In this document: positions 9,506 to 18,009 of the stretch, in pieces
Numbering within the stretch: position 1 is the stretch's first letter
Layout: each line of letters begins with the position of its first letter
Assembly (NCBI RefSeq): GCF_945906775.1
Contig: NZ_CAMDRE010000001.1
Coordinates: 186,001-250,000, forward strand
Reading direction: 5' to 3'
Length of the DNA stretch: 64,000 nucleotides
DNA from: Citrobacter sp. Marseille-Q6884
Lineage (GTDB): Bacteria > Pseudomonadota > Gammaproteobacteria > Enterobacterales > Enterobacteriaceae
Made by a program: the position numbers and the translations under genes
The notes under the pieces: model-generated
What the model saw: the letters and a program-made list of their open reading frames with translations, nothing else
Database searches by the model: none
Told to the model about the DNA's origin: nothing

Positions 9506-10300
9506 TCAGATAGCGACCGGCGCTTTAATGCCGGGGTGCGGATCGTAACCTTCAATCTCGAAATCTTCGAAACGGTAGTCGAAGAGAGAGTCGGGCTTAC
9601 GTTTGATAACCAGCTTCGGCAACGCACGTGGTTCACGGCTGAGTTGCAGGTGAGTTTGCTCCATATGGTTGCTGTACAGGTGCGTATCGCCACCGGTCCA
9701 GACAAAATCACCCACTTCAAGATCGCACTGCTGCGCCATCATATGAACCAGTAAGGCATAACTGGCGATGTTAAACGGCAGGCCGAGGAACACATCACAT
9801 GAACGCTGATACAACTGGCAGGAAAGTTTGCCGTCCGCCACATAGAACTGGAAGAACGCGTGGCACGGAGCCAGCGCCATTTTATCCAGCTCACCCACGT
9901 TCCAGGCGGAAACGATAATGCGGCGAGAGTCCGGGTCATTTTTCAGCTGGTTGAGCACCGTGGTGATCTGGTCAATATGGCGGCCATCCGGCGTTGGCCA
10001 TGCACGCCACTGTTTACCGTAGACCGGGCCAAGGTTGCCGTTTTCGTCAGCCCATTCATCCCAAATTGAGACATTGTTTTCATGCAGGTAGGCCACGTTT
10101 GTGTCGCCCTGCAAGAACCACAGCAGCTCATGAATGATTGAGCGCAAATGGCAGCGTTTAGTCGTAACCAGCGGGAACCCTTCCTGCAGATTAAAACGCA
10201 TCTGATGACCAAAAATGGAAAGCGTTCCGGTTCCGGTACGGTCGTTTTTCTGTGTGCCTTCATCCAGCACTTTTTGCATCAGTTCTAAATACTGTTTCAT
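9506..10300 (-). CDS. thyA: Thymidylate synthase
   Basis: 264 residues, the standard length. Converts dUMP and methylene-tetrahydrofolate to dTMP and dihydrofolate in the cytoplasm. The catalytic cysteine is Cys146 in LAPCHAFFQFYV, and the phosphate-binding arginine motif QRSCDVFLG and the folate region GGDTHLYSNH are intact. It follows lgt by only 6 bases, the same lgt-thyA operon as E. coli, and ends in a strong terminator. Nearly identical to E. coli ThyA. Confidence 0.98.
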   Translation of the reverse strand: MKQYLELMQKVLDEGTQKNDRTGTGTLSIFGHQMRFNLQEGFPLVTTKRCHLRSIIHELLWFLQGDTNVAYLHENNVSIWDEWADENGNLGPVYGKQWRAWPTPDGRHIDQITTVLNQLKNDPDSRRIIVSAWNVGELDKMALAPCHAFFQFYVADGKLSCQLYQRSCDVFLGLPFNIASYALLVHMMAQQCDLEVGDFVWTGGDTHLYSNHMEQTHLQLSREPRALPKLVIKRKPDSLFDYRFEDFEIEGYDPHPGIKAPVAI

Positions 10301-10306
10301 GGTTCC

Positions 10307-11182
10307 TCAGGAAACGTGTTGCTGTGGGCTGCGGCGATACGCCCAAACCATCATAATAATACCTGCGACAATCATCGGGATGGACAGAATCTGTCCCATG
10401 CTGATGTACTGCACCCATGTACCGGTGAACTGGGCGTCCGGCTGGCGGAAGAACTCGACGATGATACGGAACGCGCCGTAGCCGATCAGGAACAGACCGG
10501 AAACCGACCCCATCGGGCGTGGTTTACGAATGAACAGGTTCAGAATGATAAACAGCACAACCCCTTCCAGCGCCATTTCATAAAGCTGAGAAGCATGGCG
10601 AGGCAGTGAGCCGTAAGTATCGAAAATGGACTGCCACTGCGGGTTAGTTTGCAGCAGTAGGATATCTTCAGTGCGGGAGCCAGGGAACAGCATGGCATAT
10701 TTGAAGTTCGGATCAACGCGCCCCCACAACTCGCCGTTGATAAAGTTGCCCAGACGCCCTGCACCCAGACCAAATGGAATCAGCGGCGCAATAAAATCAG
10801 ACACCTGAAAGAACGAGCGCTTGGTACGTTTGGCGAAGATAATCATCACCAGAATTACGCCGATAAGACCGCCGTGGAAGGACATACCACCGTCCCAGAC
10901 GCGGAACAGATACAGCGGATTATCCAGGAAGAGCGGGAAGTTGTAGAACAGCACGTAGCCGATACGTCCACCGAGGAAAACCCCAAGGAAGCCTGCATAA
11001 AGTAAGTTTTCGACTTCGTTTTTAGTCCAGCCACTCCCTGGGCGGTTAGCGCGGCGCGTCGCCAGCCACATCGCAAAAATAAACCCCACCAAATACATCA
11101 GGCCGTACCAGTGAAGTGCGACGGGTCCAATTGAGAAAATGACCGGATCGAAATCCGGAAAATGCAGATAGCTACTGGTCAT
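10307..11182 (-). CDS. lgt: Phosphatidylglycerol--prolipoprotein diacylglyceryl transferase
   Basis: 291 residues with seven predicted membrane segments. Lgt attaches diacylglycerol from phosphatidylglycerol to the lipobox cysteine of prolipoproteins, the first step of lipoprotein maturation. The family signature GAGRLGNFINGELWG (about residues 141-155) and the GGMSFHGGLIG segment with the essential His are present. First gene of the lgt-thyA operon; the 289 bp upstream hold an ERIC repeat and presumably the promoter. Nearly identical to E. coli Lgt. Confidence 0.98.
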   Translation of the reverse strand: MTSSYLHFPDFDPVIFSIGPVALHWYGLMYLVGFIFAMWLATRRANRPGSGWTKNEVENLLYAGFLGVFLGGRIGYVLFYNFPLFLDNPLYLFRVWDGGMSFHGGLIGVILVMIIFAKRTKRSFFQVSDFIAPLIPFGLGAGRLGNFINGELWGRVDPNFKYAMLFPGSRTEDILLLQTNPQWQSIFDTYGSLPRHASQLYEMALEGVVLFIILNLFIRKPRPMGSVSGLFLIGYGAFRIIVEFFRQPDAQFTGTWVQYISMGQILSIPMIVAGIIMMVWAYRRSPQQHVS

Positions 11183-11320
11183 CTGTCACCACAAGTTCTT
11201 GTTATTTCGCTGAAGTCAGACAGCAATTGATAAGCGCGCCTGCATAATGCAGGCGCTCCAAAGGTGCGAATGATAGCACAAGGGGATCGCAGCGGATGCC
11301 GATTACAGTTAAAAGATATG

Positions 11321-11446
11321 TATACCCGTCATACTTCAAGCCGCATGTGCGTTGGCTACGCTCGCTCCCCCCAGTCACATAGTTCGCTATGTGACTGGGG
11401 ATTCACTCCCTTGCCGCCTTCATGCGGCTCGAATTATTTAGGGTAG
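11321..11446. repeat. ERIC (IRU) intergenic repeat
   Basis: About 126 bp starting TATACCCGTCATACTTCAAG and ending GAATTATTTAGGGTA, the two conserved ends of the enterobacterial ERIC/IRU family, with GGGGATTCAC inside. The centre is a perfect 14-bp inverted repeat (11369-11382 with 11387-11400) around a TTCG loop. It lies between the end of ptsP and the start of lgt and will be transcribed as a strong hairpin. Confidence 0.93.
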
Positions 11447-11471
11447 ATACCTGCTGTTACCAGCCCTGGAT

Positions 11472-13718
11472 TCACAATCCCCCGCGTATTAACCCACCCA
11501 TGCCACGACGCTCCATAAACGCCGCTACCTGATGACGCACTTCTGTCGCTAACTGCGCCTCCAGGCTACGCTGTGCCAGCGTTTGGGCTTCGTTAAAGTC
11601 GATATGCCGCAGCAGGTATTTCACACGCGCCACCGAACGCCCGTTCATCGACAAATGACGAAAACCCAGACCGATAAGAATGGTGACGCACATAGGATCG
11701 CCTGCCATTTCACCGCACAAACGCAAATCGATACCGCTTTTCTCGGCTTCCTGCGCAATCATCGCCAACGCACGTAACATCCCCGGATGCAGGCTGTCGT
11801 AAATGCTGGCTACCCGCGTATTGTTACGATCGACGGCCAAAATGTATTGGGTAAGATCGTTCGTCCCGACCGAGATAAAATCGATCCGGTTCGCCAGATG
11901 GGGCAGCATGAAGACCATTGAGGGGACTTCCAGCATGATGCCGATACGCGGTTTCGGGATCGCATAACCGATCATCTCTTCCACTTCGCGTCCGGCGCGC
12001 TCAATCAAACGCCGCGCTTCGTCCACTTCATCAATACTGGTCACCATCGGCAGCAGAATGCTCAGGTTGCCGGTTGCGGCATTTGCACGCAGCATCGCGC
12101 GCACCTGGATCAAAAAGATCTCCGGCTGATCGAGCGTAATACGGATCCCGCGCCATCCCAGACAAGGGTTCTCTTCGCTTATCGGCATGTAAGGCAGTTG
12201 TTTATCCGCCCCGACATCCAGCGTTCGCAGCGTGACGGGTTTATCGTTAAACATCTGCAGCATGCCCTGATACTGCGCAACCTGCTCTTCCTCAGACGGA
12301 AAACCGCTTTGCAACATGAACGGGATTTCGGTGCGATACAGCCCTATGCCGTCGATCCGACTTCCCAACTTCTCTTCATGTTCCGGGCTAAGCCCTGCAT
12401 TAAGCATCACCTTTACGCGCTCGCCGCTTTTCAGCTGCGCGGGCTGATTAACGTCATCTTCCGCCAGACGGCTCAGTTCAATTTCTTCGCTGATAAGACG
12501 CTGATATTCCTGAATCAATACAGGTTCAGGATCGACCAGCAGTTCGCCACGATAACCGTCCACCACCAGCGTACGGCGATGTAACACTGACGGCTGGATA
12601 TCGGCGCCCATCACGGTGGGGATACCCAGCGCACGAACCATAATCGCTGCATGGGAGTTGGCGGCGCCATCCCTGACGACGACACCCACCAGCCGATCCT
12701 GCGGAAGCTCCGCAAGCGTAGTGGCTGAGAGTTCGTCGGCCACCAGAACGAAGCGTTCCGGCCAGGCGTTTGGCCCCTGGATCGAGTCGTCAAGATGGAA
12801 CAACAGACGTTGACCAAGCGCGCGTAAGTCTCCGGCGCGCTCTTTCAGATAGCTATCGCTTAGCGCAGCGAACTGTTCGGCAAACTTTTCGATGATCGTT
12901 TTAACAGCCCACTCGGCCACCGACCCCTTATCCACTTCAGCAAACAGCTCACGGCGCAGGCGGGTATCGGAAAGCAAGTGCGAGTAGAGATCGAAGATCG
13001 CCGCGGTTTCTTTTTGTGCCCCGGCGGTAAAACGCTTGCTGTAGCGACGAAATTCGCTCGCCGCTTCTTCCAGCGCGCCGGTCAGTCGTTCACGCTCAAG
13101 GGCAGGATCCAGCGTTGAAGCCTGGTAGACCTGCTCCATTAACGGCAGCGTGGCATCCTGCCAGCCTTCTGCAATCGCGACGCCGGGTGCTGCAGGCAGC
13201 GCACGGATACGCGTCTGGCGATATTGCCCGAACAACGCGGTTAACTGCGATTGAGAAAGAATGGCGGCCATTTGCGTGGCGAGCGTGACGAGGAAAGACT
13301 CTTCGCTTTCATCATACTGGCGCAACTCGCGCTGCTGAACGACCAGCACGCCTAGTAACTGGCGGCGCTGAATGATCGGTACGCCTAAGAATGCGCGGAA
13401 ACGCTCTTCTTTGACCGAAGGAATATATTTAAAGCTGGGGTGTTTTTGCGCATCAGCGAGGTTGATCGGTTCCGCCAGCCTGCCAACCAGGCCGACGATA
13501 CCTTCATCAAACGCGAGTGCAACAGTGCGACCACGTGGTTTTTTGAGCCCCCGGGTCGCCATGAGGTAATAACAACGTCGGTCGTGATCGGCCAGATAGA
13601 CCGAGCAGACCTCTGTATCCATCGCAAGACAGATGTCGGTAACCAGAATATTCAGCGCTTCATTCAGACGCGGAGCACTGGCCACCTTTTCGACTATTTC
13701 GCGCAGGCGGGTGAGCAT
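11472..13718 (-). CDS. ptsP: PTS-Ntr enzyme I (phosphoenolpyruvate-protein phosphotransferase PtsP)
   Basis: 748 residues. Autophosphorylates from PEP and passes phosphate to NPr in the nitrogen PTS. An N-terminal GAF domain (about residues 1-165) senses nitrogen status (glutamine/2-oxoglutarate), followed by the PEP-utilising domains. The phospho-histidine is His356 in DGAANSHAAIMVRALG, and the C-terminal barrel carries the conserved RTEIPFML and CGEMAGDP segments. It starts 12 bases after rppH, forming the rppH-ptsP operon seen in E. coli. Confidence 0.97.
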   Translation of the reverse strand: MLTRLREIVEKVASAPRLNEALNILVTDICLAMDTEVCSVYLADHDRRCYYLMATRGLKKPRGRTVALAFDEGIVGLVGRLAEPINLADAQKHPSFKYIPSVKEERFRAFLGVPIIQRRQLLGVLVVQQRELRQYDESEESFLVTLATQMAAILSQSQLTALFGQYRQTRIRALPAAPGVAIAEGWQDATLPLMEQVYQASTLDPALERERLTGALEEAASEFRRYSKRFTAGAQKETAAIFDLYSHLLSDTRLRRELFAEVDKGSVAEWAVKTIIEKFAEQFAALSDSYLKERAGDLRALGQRLLFHLDDSIQGPNAWPERFVLVADELSATTLAELPQDRLVGVVVRDGAANSHAAIMVRALGIPTVMGADIQPSVLHRRTLVVDGYRGELLVDPEPVLIQEYQRLISEEIELSRLAEDDVNQPAQLKSGERVKVMLNAGLSPEHEEKLGSRIDGIGLYRTEIPFMLQSGFPSEEEQVAQYQGMLQMFNDKPVTLRTLDVGADKQLPYMPISEENPCLGWRGIRITLDQPEIFLIQVRAMLRANAATGNLSILLPMVTSIDEVDEARRLIERAGREVEEMIGYAIPKPRIGIMLEVPSMVFMLPHLANRIDFISVGTNDLTQYILAVDRNNTRVASIYDSLHPGMLRALAMIAQEAEKSGIDLRLCGEMAGDPMCVTILIGLGFRHLSMNGRSVARVKYLLRHIDFNEAQTLAQRSLEAQLATEVRHQVAAFMERRGMGGLIRGGL

Positions 13719-13730
13719 AATTTGCGTAGC

Positions 13731-14261
13731 TTAACCTCTTTTACGTCTGTACGCAGGTGCGCTCTGCGGCTTCGGGGTACTTTCCTGAAGCGCCATGACA
13801 ACACTTGCGAATTCTTTCATCACCCTGCGATAGACATCGCGTTTAAATGACACCACCTGTCGAACCGGATACCAGTAACTCACCCAGCGCCAGCCATCAA
13901 ACTCAGGTGTACTACAGGTTTGCATATTGATTTCGGCATCACTGCTGATCAATTGCAGTAGAAACCACTTTTGTTTCTGGCCGATACAAACCGGCTTCGT
14001 GTCCCAACGCACCAAACGTTTCGGTAACTTGTAACGCAACCAGTTACGAGTAGAAGCAAGGATCCGTACATCTTTACGACTGAGACCCACTTCTTCGAAG
14101 AGTTCCCGGTACATCGCCTGTTCTGCTGTCTCTCCTGGATTGATCCCACCTTGTGGAAATTGCCAGGAGTGCTGACCAAATCGCCGGGCCCACATGACCT
14201 GCCCCTGGCGGTTACAAATTACTATCCCTACATTCGGGCGGTAGCCATCGTCATCAATCAC
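13731..14261 (-). CDS. rppH: RNA pyrophosphohydrolase (Nudix)
   Basis: 176 residues. Removes pyrophosphate from the 5' end of mRNA, which triggers RNase E-dependent decay. The complete Nudix box runs from Gly38 to Leu60 (GGINPGETAEQAM then RELFEEVGL), with the catalytic glutamates in REL-x-EE. The C-terminal tail is basic and variable (TPKQ..YRRKRG type). It leads the rppH-ptsP operon; its promoter must lie in the DnaA-box-rich region upstream. Confidence 0.97.
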   Translation of the reverse strand: MIDDDGYRPNVGIVICNRQGQVMWARRFGQHSWQFPQGGINPGETAEQAMYRELFEEVGLSRKDVRILASTRNWLRYKLPKRLVRWDTKPVCIGQKQKWFLLQLISSDAEINMQTCSTPEFDGWRWVSYWYPVRQVVSFKRDVYRRVMKEFASVVMALQESTPKPQSAPAYRRKRG

Positions 14262-14409
14262 CGGACTACCTCAACATAAACCTTATATACAAACGATTGT
14301 TTCACACTCCAGAGAGGCGGTAAACCACTCTGTTAAGGGCGCGGGATTCTAATAACAATTGAATAACTCACAGTTAAGGCCAGAGTTATAAACAGAGAAA
14401 GCCCTTCTC

Positions 14410-14890
14410 TCACGATTTTATTCACCTTTTCTGTGGATATAGTTGTGAAGAAGTACGGAATTACTATGGGAAAACCCAGAACAGTCTGAATAAGACATAC
14501 GTCACACTTAAAAAATAGTCGTCTATATTCATTAAGTTAAAAGCAAATCCGACAGATAATCACACAGAAACGTGACGATCATCACGCATACGATCTTTGG
14601 GCTGATGAAAGATCGACCAGCGTTGGTTTTATCCACAGATTATGCCAATAAGTTAGGCACAATTTGTGTAAAAATTCGATTTTCGTCGCACGTCAAGGCT
14701 GTAAATTGAAACAGTAGTCGGGGTTTTTCACAGTTATCCCATCTTTCTGTGGATAACATGGTGTAAGATCCTGTTCATTGTCAGTGACCAGAATTGGAAA
14801 ACCCGGTTTGCTGTTGCGCAACACGTCGAGTCGAAATCTAAAAACCAATATAAATCATATAATTGAATATAGCATGTGGAAAAAGATAAA
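14410..14890. promoter_or_regulatory. DARS2-like DnaA-reactivating region (rppH-mutH intergenic)
   Basis: The 684-bp gap 14262-14945 has no gene. It carries matches to the DnaA box TTWTNCACA: 14629-14637 (TTATCCACA, plus), 14724-14732 (TTTTTCACA, plus), 14748-14756 (TTATCCACA, minus), 14665-14673 and 14875-14883 (minus), and a one-mismatch copy at 14432-14440 (minus). E. coli DARS2, which regenerates ATP-DnaA from ADP-DnaA, lies in exactly this mutH-rppH interval. The tight pair at 14724-14756 is my guess for the core; IHF and Fis sites were not confirmed. Position and box content are seen; the activity is inferred. Confidence 0.8.
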
Positions 14891-14945
14891 CTCTGTCCAC
14901 ACGGTATAAAATCATTGTTCATTTTTTCACCTAAGGGTTACCCCG

Positions 14946-15641
14946 ATGCCACAACTCCAGCCATTACTTTCGCCTCCAGAATCAGAGACTCAGTTACTGA
15001 CTCAGGCACGTCTGCTCTCGGGCTACACGTTGGGTGAACTGGCGGGGATGGCGGGTCTCGTTACGCCAAAGGATTTAAAGCGTGATAAAGGCTGGATTGG
15101 CGTGCTACTGGAGATTTGGCTCGGCGCCAGCGCAGGCAGTAAACCCGAACAGGATTTCGCCGCGCTGGGCGTGGAGCTCAAAACGATCCCTGTGGACAGT
15201 CTTGGCAGACCGCTGGAAACCACCTTTGTCTGCGTAGCGCCACTCACCGGTAATACCGGCGTTACCTGGGAAACCAGCCACGTCCGACACAAACTCAAAC
15301 GCGTGCTGTGGATCCCGGTGGAGGGTGAACGCACCATTCCGTTGGCTGAACGCCGCGTGGGTTCGCCGTTGTTGTGGAGTCCGAATGAAGAAGAAGATCG
15401 GCAGCTGCGCCTGGACTGGGAAGAATTAATGGACATGATCGTGTTGGGTCACGTCGAACGCATCACCGCCCGACATGGGGAGGTTTTACAGTTACGCCCT
15501 AAGGCCGCGAATTCGCGGGCACTTACCGAGGCCATTGGTGCCAGCGGCGAGCCGATCCTTACTCTGCCGCGCGGGTTTTACCTTAAAAAGAACTTTACGC
15601 GCGCGCTCCTGGAGCGGCACTTTTTATTCCAGATGCAATAG
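14946..15641 (+). CDS. mutH: DNA mismatch repair endonuclease MutH
   Basis: 231 residues. Nicks the unmethylated strand at hemimethylated GATC sites when activated by MutS/MutL. The catalytic triad D-x6-E-x-K is intact as Asp70, Glu77 and Lys79 in EQDFAALGVELKT. Transcribed away from rppH across the DARS2-like region; an ACCTAAGGG stretch lies just before the ATG. Near identical to E. coli MutH. Confidence 0.98.
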   Translation: MPQLQPLLSPPESETQLLTQARLLSGYTLGELAGMAGLVTPKDLKRDKGWIGVLLEIWLGASAGSKPEQDFAALGVELKTIPVDSLGRPLETTFVCVAPLTGNTGVTWETSHVRHKLKRVLWIPVEGERTIPLAERRVGSPLLWSPNEEEDRQLRLDWEELMDMIVLGHVERITARHGEVLQLRPKAANSRALTEAIGASGEPILTLPRGFYLKKNFTRALLERHFLFQMQ

Positions 15642-15716
15642 ACACAGCCTGCCCTTTCACCCGTCGCGTTCCAGGCCTATAATTACCGCTTCTTTTTTTT
15701 GGCAGGACTTTGTTCG

Positions 15717-16430
15717 ATGTTATTTGCATGGATAACCGATCCTAACGCCTGGCTGGCGCTCGGTACGCTGACGCTGCTGGAGATCGTTCTCGGGATCGAC
15801 AATATTATTTTCCTTTCTCTGGTCGTCGCTAAACTCCCGACAGCACAACGCAATCACGCACGACGCATCGGGCTGGCGGCTGCAATGATCATGCGTTTGG
15901 CATTGCTGGCGTCTATCGCCTGGGTAACGCGTCTGACAAACCCGTTATTCGAGGTATTTGGCGAGGCGATCTCAGCACGTGATCTGATCCTTCTGCTCGG
16001 TGGATTGTTCTTGATCTGGAAAGCCAGCAAAGAGATACACGAGTCAATTGAAGGTGAAGAAGAGGGGCTGAAAACCCGTGTTTCCTCTTTCCTCGGCGCA
16101 ATTGTACAGATCATGTTGTTAGACATTATCTTCAGTCTGGACTCCGTCATCACTGCCGTTGGCTTGTCCGATCATCTGTTTATCATGATGGCCGCGGTGG
16201 TTATCGCCGTGGGTGTGATGATGTTCGCAGCGCGTCCTATAGGCGAGTTTGTGGATCGTCACCCTTCCGTGAAAATGCTGGCGCTCTCTTTCCTGATTCT
16301 GGTTGGTTTCACCCTGATTCTGGAAAGTTTCGATGTGCATGTGCCGAAAGGCTACATCTATTTCGCCATGTTCTTCTCTATTGCGGTAGAGACCCTGAAC
16401 CTGTTGCGCAATAAGAAAAATCCTCTCTGA
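15717..16430 (+). CDS. ygdQ: TerC-family inner-membrane protein YgdQ
   Basis: 237 residues from MLFAWITDPNAWLAL; a start six codons upstream (15699) is possible but gives a non-conserved extension. Seven or so hydrophobic helices with the TerC-family acidic motifs EIVLGIDNIIF (helix 1) and DIIFSLDSVITAVG (mid-protein), which suggest metal ion transport. The substrate is not established for YgdQ; relatives such as Alx and YceF-type TerC proteins handle manganese or calcium. Monocistronic, with a hairpin just downstream. Confidence 0.94.
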   Translation: MLFAWITDPNAWLALGTLTLLEIVLGIDNIIFLSLVVAKLPTAQRNHARRIGLAAAMIMRLALLASIAWVTRLTNPLFEVFGEAISARDLILLLGGLFLIWKASKEIHESIEGEEEGLKTRVSSFLGAIVQIMLLDIIFSLDSVITAVGLSDHLFIMMAAVVIAVGVMMFAARPIGEFVDRHPSVKMLALSFLILVGFTLILESFDVHVPKGYIYFAMFFSIAVETLNLLRNKKNPL

Positions 16431-16437
16431 TACACCG

Positions 16438-16464
16438 TTTCGCTCCCTGCAAGGGGAGCGAAAC
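16438..16464 (+). terminator. Hairpin after ygdQ, possible terminator
   Basis: Inverted repeat TTTCGCTCCC..GGGGAGCGAAA starting 8 bases after the ygdQ stop. There is no T tract on the plus strand, so termination would need Rho help or the hairpin may only protect the 3' end. Confidence 0.45.
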
Positions 16465-16574
16465 GTGACAGCACCGTCACCTTCTCACAGATTAAGATTT
16501 TCCTGCTTTTATCCTGCATAACTTCACGTTATTACTAAACTATTGTCAGACGCAGGCCATGTGAGGGTAAGCAA

Positions 16575-16793
16575 ATGAAAAAATGGGCAGTTTTAATTTC
16601 CGCCGTAGGACTGGCTTTTGCCGTTTCTGGTTGCAGCAGTGATTATGTCATGGCGACAAAAGATGGTCGTATGATCCTGACCGATGGAAAACCCGAAATA
16701 GACGACGATACCGGTCTGGTGAGCTACCACGATCAGCAAGGCAACGCGATGCAGATTAACCGCGACGATGTCTCTCAAATTATTGAGCGTTGA
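16575..16793 (+). CDS. ygdR: Small DUF903-type lipoprotein YgdR
   Basis: 72 residues. A lipoprotein signal with lipobox VSGC gives a mature N-terminal Cys (Cys20), followed by an SH3-like DUF903 domain (DYVMATKDGRMILTDGKPEID). A good ribosome site GAGGG lies upstream. E. coli has several paralogues (YgdI, YgdR); the role is unknown, with outer-membrane location expected because Ser rather than Asp follows the Cys. Stands alone between ygdQ and tas. Confidence 0.93.
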   Translation: MKKWAVLISAVGLAFAVSGCSSDYVMATKDGRMILTDGKPEIDDDTGLVSYHDQQGNAMQINRDDVSQIIER

Positions 16794-16800
16794 TGGTTGA

Positions 16801-16830
16801 GGTCAGCAACGCAGCTGGCCTTAACAATTT
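16801..16830 (+). terminator. Probable terminator of ygdR
   Basis: Stem GGTCAGC/GCTGGCC (one G-U pair, 16801-16807 with 16814-16820) followed by a T-rich stretch TTAACAATTTT, beginning 7 bases after the ygdR stop. Confidence 0.55.
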
Positions 16831-16858
16831 TGCTTCCCTTTTTCCCTTCCCTCAGCCA

Positions 16859-16890
16859 TTTTTATAATCCTTATGTCGTGATTATAAAAA
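16859..16890. promoter_or_regulatory. 11-bp perfect inverted repeat in front of tas
   Basis: TTTTTATAATC (16859-16869) and GATTATAAAAA (16880-16890) are exact reverse complements with a 10-bp spacer. The left arm contains TATAAT, a perfect -10 hexamer, and the right arm abuts the ribosome site AAGGAA of tas. No good -35 is visible at 17 bp. It could be an operator or an mRNA hairpin near the start codon. Confidence 0.5.
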
Positions 16891-16900
16891 GGAAACGGCT

Positions 16901-17941
16901 ATGCAATATCACCGTATACCCCACAGCTCGCTGGAAGTCAGTACACTGGGGCTGGGCACAATGACGTTTGGTGAACAAAACAGCGAAGCCGACGCCCATG
17001 CACAGCTCGACTATGCCGTCGCGCAAGGCATCAATTTAATTGACGTTGCCGAGATGTATCCGGTACCGCCTCGCCCTGAAACCCAGGGGCTCACAGAAAC
17101 CTACGTCGGTAACTGGCTTGCCAAACACGGCAACCGTGAAAAACTGATCGTTGCCTCGAAAGTCAGCGGCCCGTCGCGTAACAACGACAGCGGCATTCGC
17201 CCCAATCAGGCGCTGGATCGTAAAAATATCCGTGAAGCACTGCACGACAGCCTGAAAAGACTGCAGACCGATTATCTCGATCTGTATCAGGTTCACTGGC
17301 CGCAGCGCCCGACAAACTGCTTTGGAAAGCTGGGCTATAGCTGGACAGATTCCGCGCCGGTGGTTTCTCTGCTGGATACGCTGGACGCGCTGGCAGAGTT
17401 TCAGCGGGCAGGAAAGATCCGCTACATCGGCGTTTCCAATGAAACGGCATTTGGCGTGATGCGCTACCTGCACCTGGCAGACAAACACGACCTGCCGCGT
17501 ATCGCCACCATTCAGAACCCCTACAGCCTGTTGAACCGTAGCTTTGAAGTCGGTCTCGCCGAAGTCAGCCAGTACGAAGGGGTTGAGTTACTGGCTTACT
17601 CTTGCCTGGGGTTTGGCACCTTAACCGGTAAATACCTCAACGGCGCAAAACCGGCCGGCGCGCGCAATACACTGTTTAGCCGCTTCACGCGCTACAGCGG
17701 TGAACAGACGCAAAAAGCCGTGGCGGCCTATGTGGATATTGCGAAACGCCATCATCTCGATCCGGCCCAGATGGCGCTGGCATTTGTTCGTCGCCAGCCC
17801 TTTGTCGCCAGCACCCTGCTGGGCGCAACGACAATGGCGCAGTTGAAAACCAACGTCGAAAGCCTGTATCTGGAATTGAGCGAAGAGGTACTGGCGGAGA
17901 TTGAAGCGGTACATCAGGTTTATACCTACCCTGCACCGTGA
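16901..17941 (+). CDS. tas: NADP(H)-dependent aldo-keto reductase Tas
   Basis: 346 residues, an AKR barrel. The tetrad members Asp43-like (NLIDVAEMYP), Tyr (AEMY), Lys (VASKVSGPS) and His (DLYQVHWPQR) are all seen, with the C-terminal NADPH-binding LLGATTMAQLKTNV. In E. coli, Tas rescues a tyrosine auxotroph, apparently by supplying a prephenate dehydrogenase-like activity under starvation, but its natural substrate is unknown. Monocistronic; followed by a REP element. Confidence 0.96.
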   Translation: MQYHRIPHSSLEVSTLGLGTMTFGEQNSEADAHAQLDYAVAQGINLIDVAEMYPVPPRPETQGLTETYVGNWLAKHGNREKLIVASKVSGPSRNNDSGIRPNQALDRKNIREALHDSLKRLQTDYLDLYQVHWPQRPTNCFGKLGYSWTDSAPVVSLLDTLDALAEFQRAGKIRYIGVSNETAFGVMRYLHLADKHDLPRIATIQNPYSLLNRSFEVGLAEVSQYEGVELLAYSCLGFGTLTGKYLNGAKPAGARNTLFSRFTRYSGEQTQKAVAAYVDIAKRHHLDPAQMALAFVRRQPFVASTLLGATTMAQLKTNVESLYLELSEEVLAEIEAVHQVYTYPAP

Positions 17942-17958
17942 TGAAGTCATGCGATGTT

Positions 17959-17992
17959 CCTGCCGGATAAGGCGCAAATGCGCCTTATCCAA
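17959..17992. repeat. REP element between tas and lplT
   Basis: TGCCGGATAAGGCGC and GCGCCTTATCCAAC form the imperfect palindrome typical of enterobacterial REP sequences, between two convergent genes. Confidence 0.8.
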
Positions 17993-18009
17993 CTCACGCA
18001 CTGTAGAGA

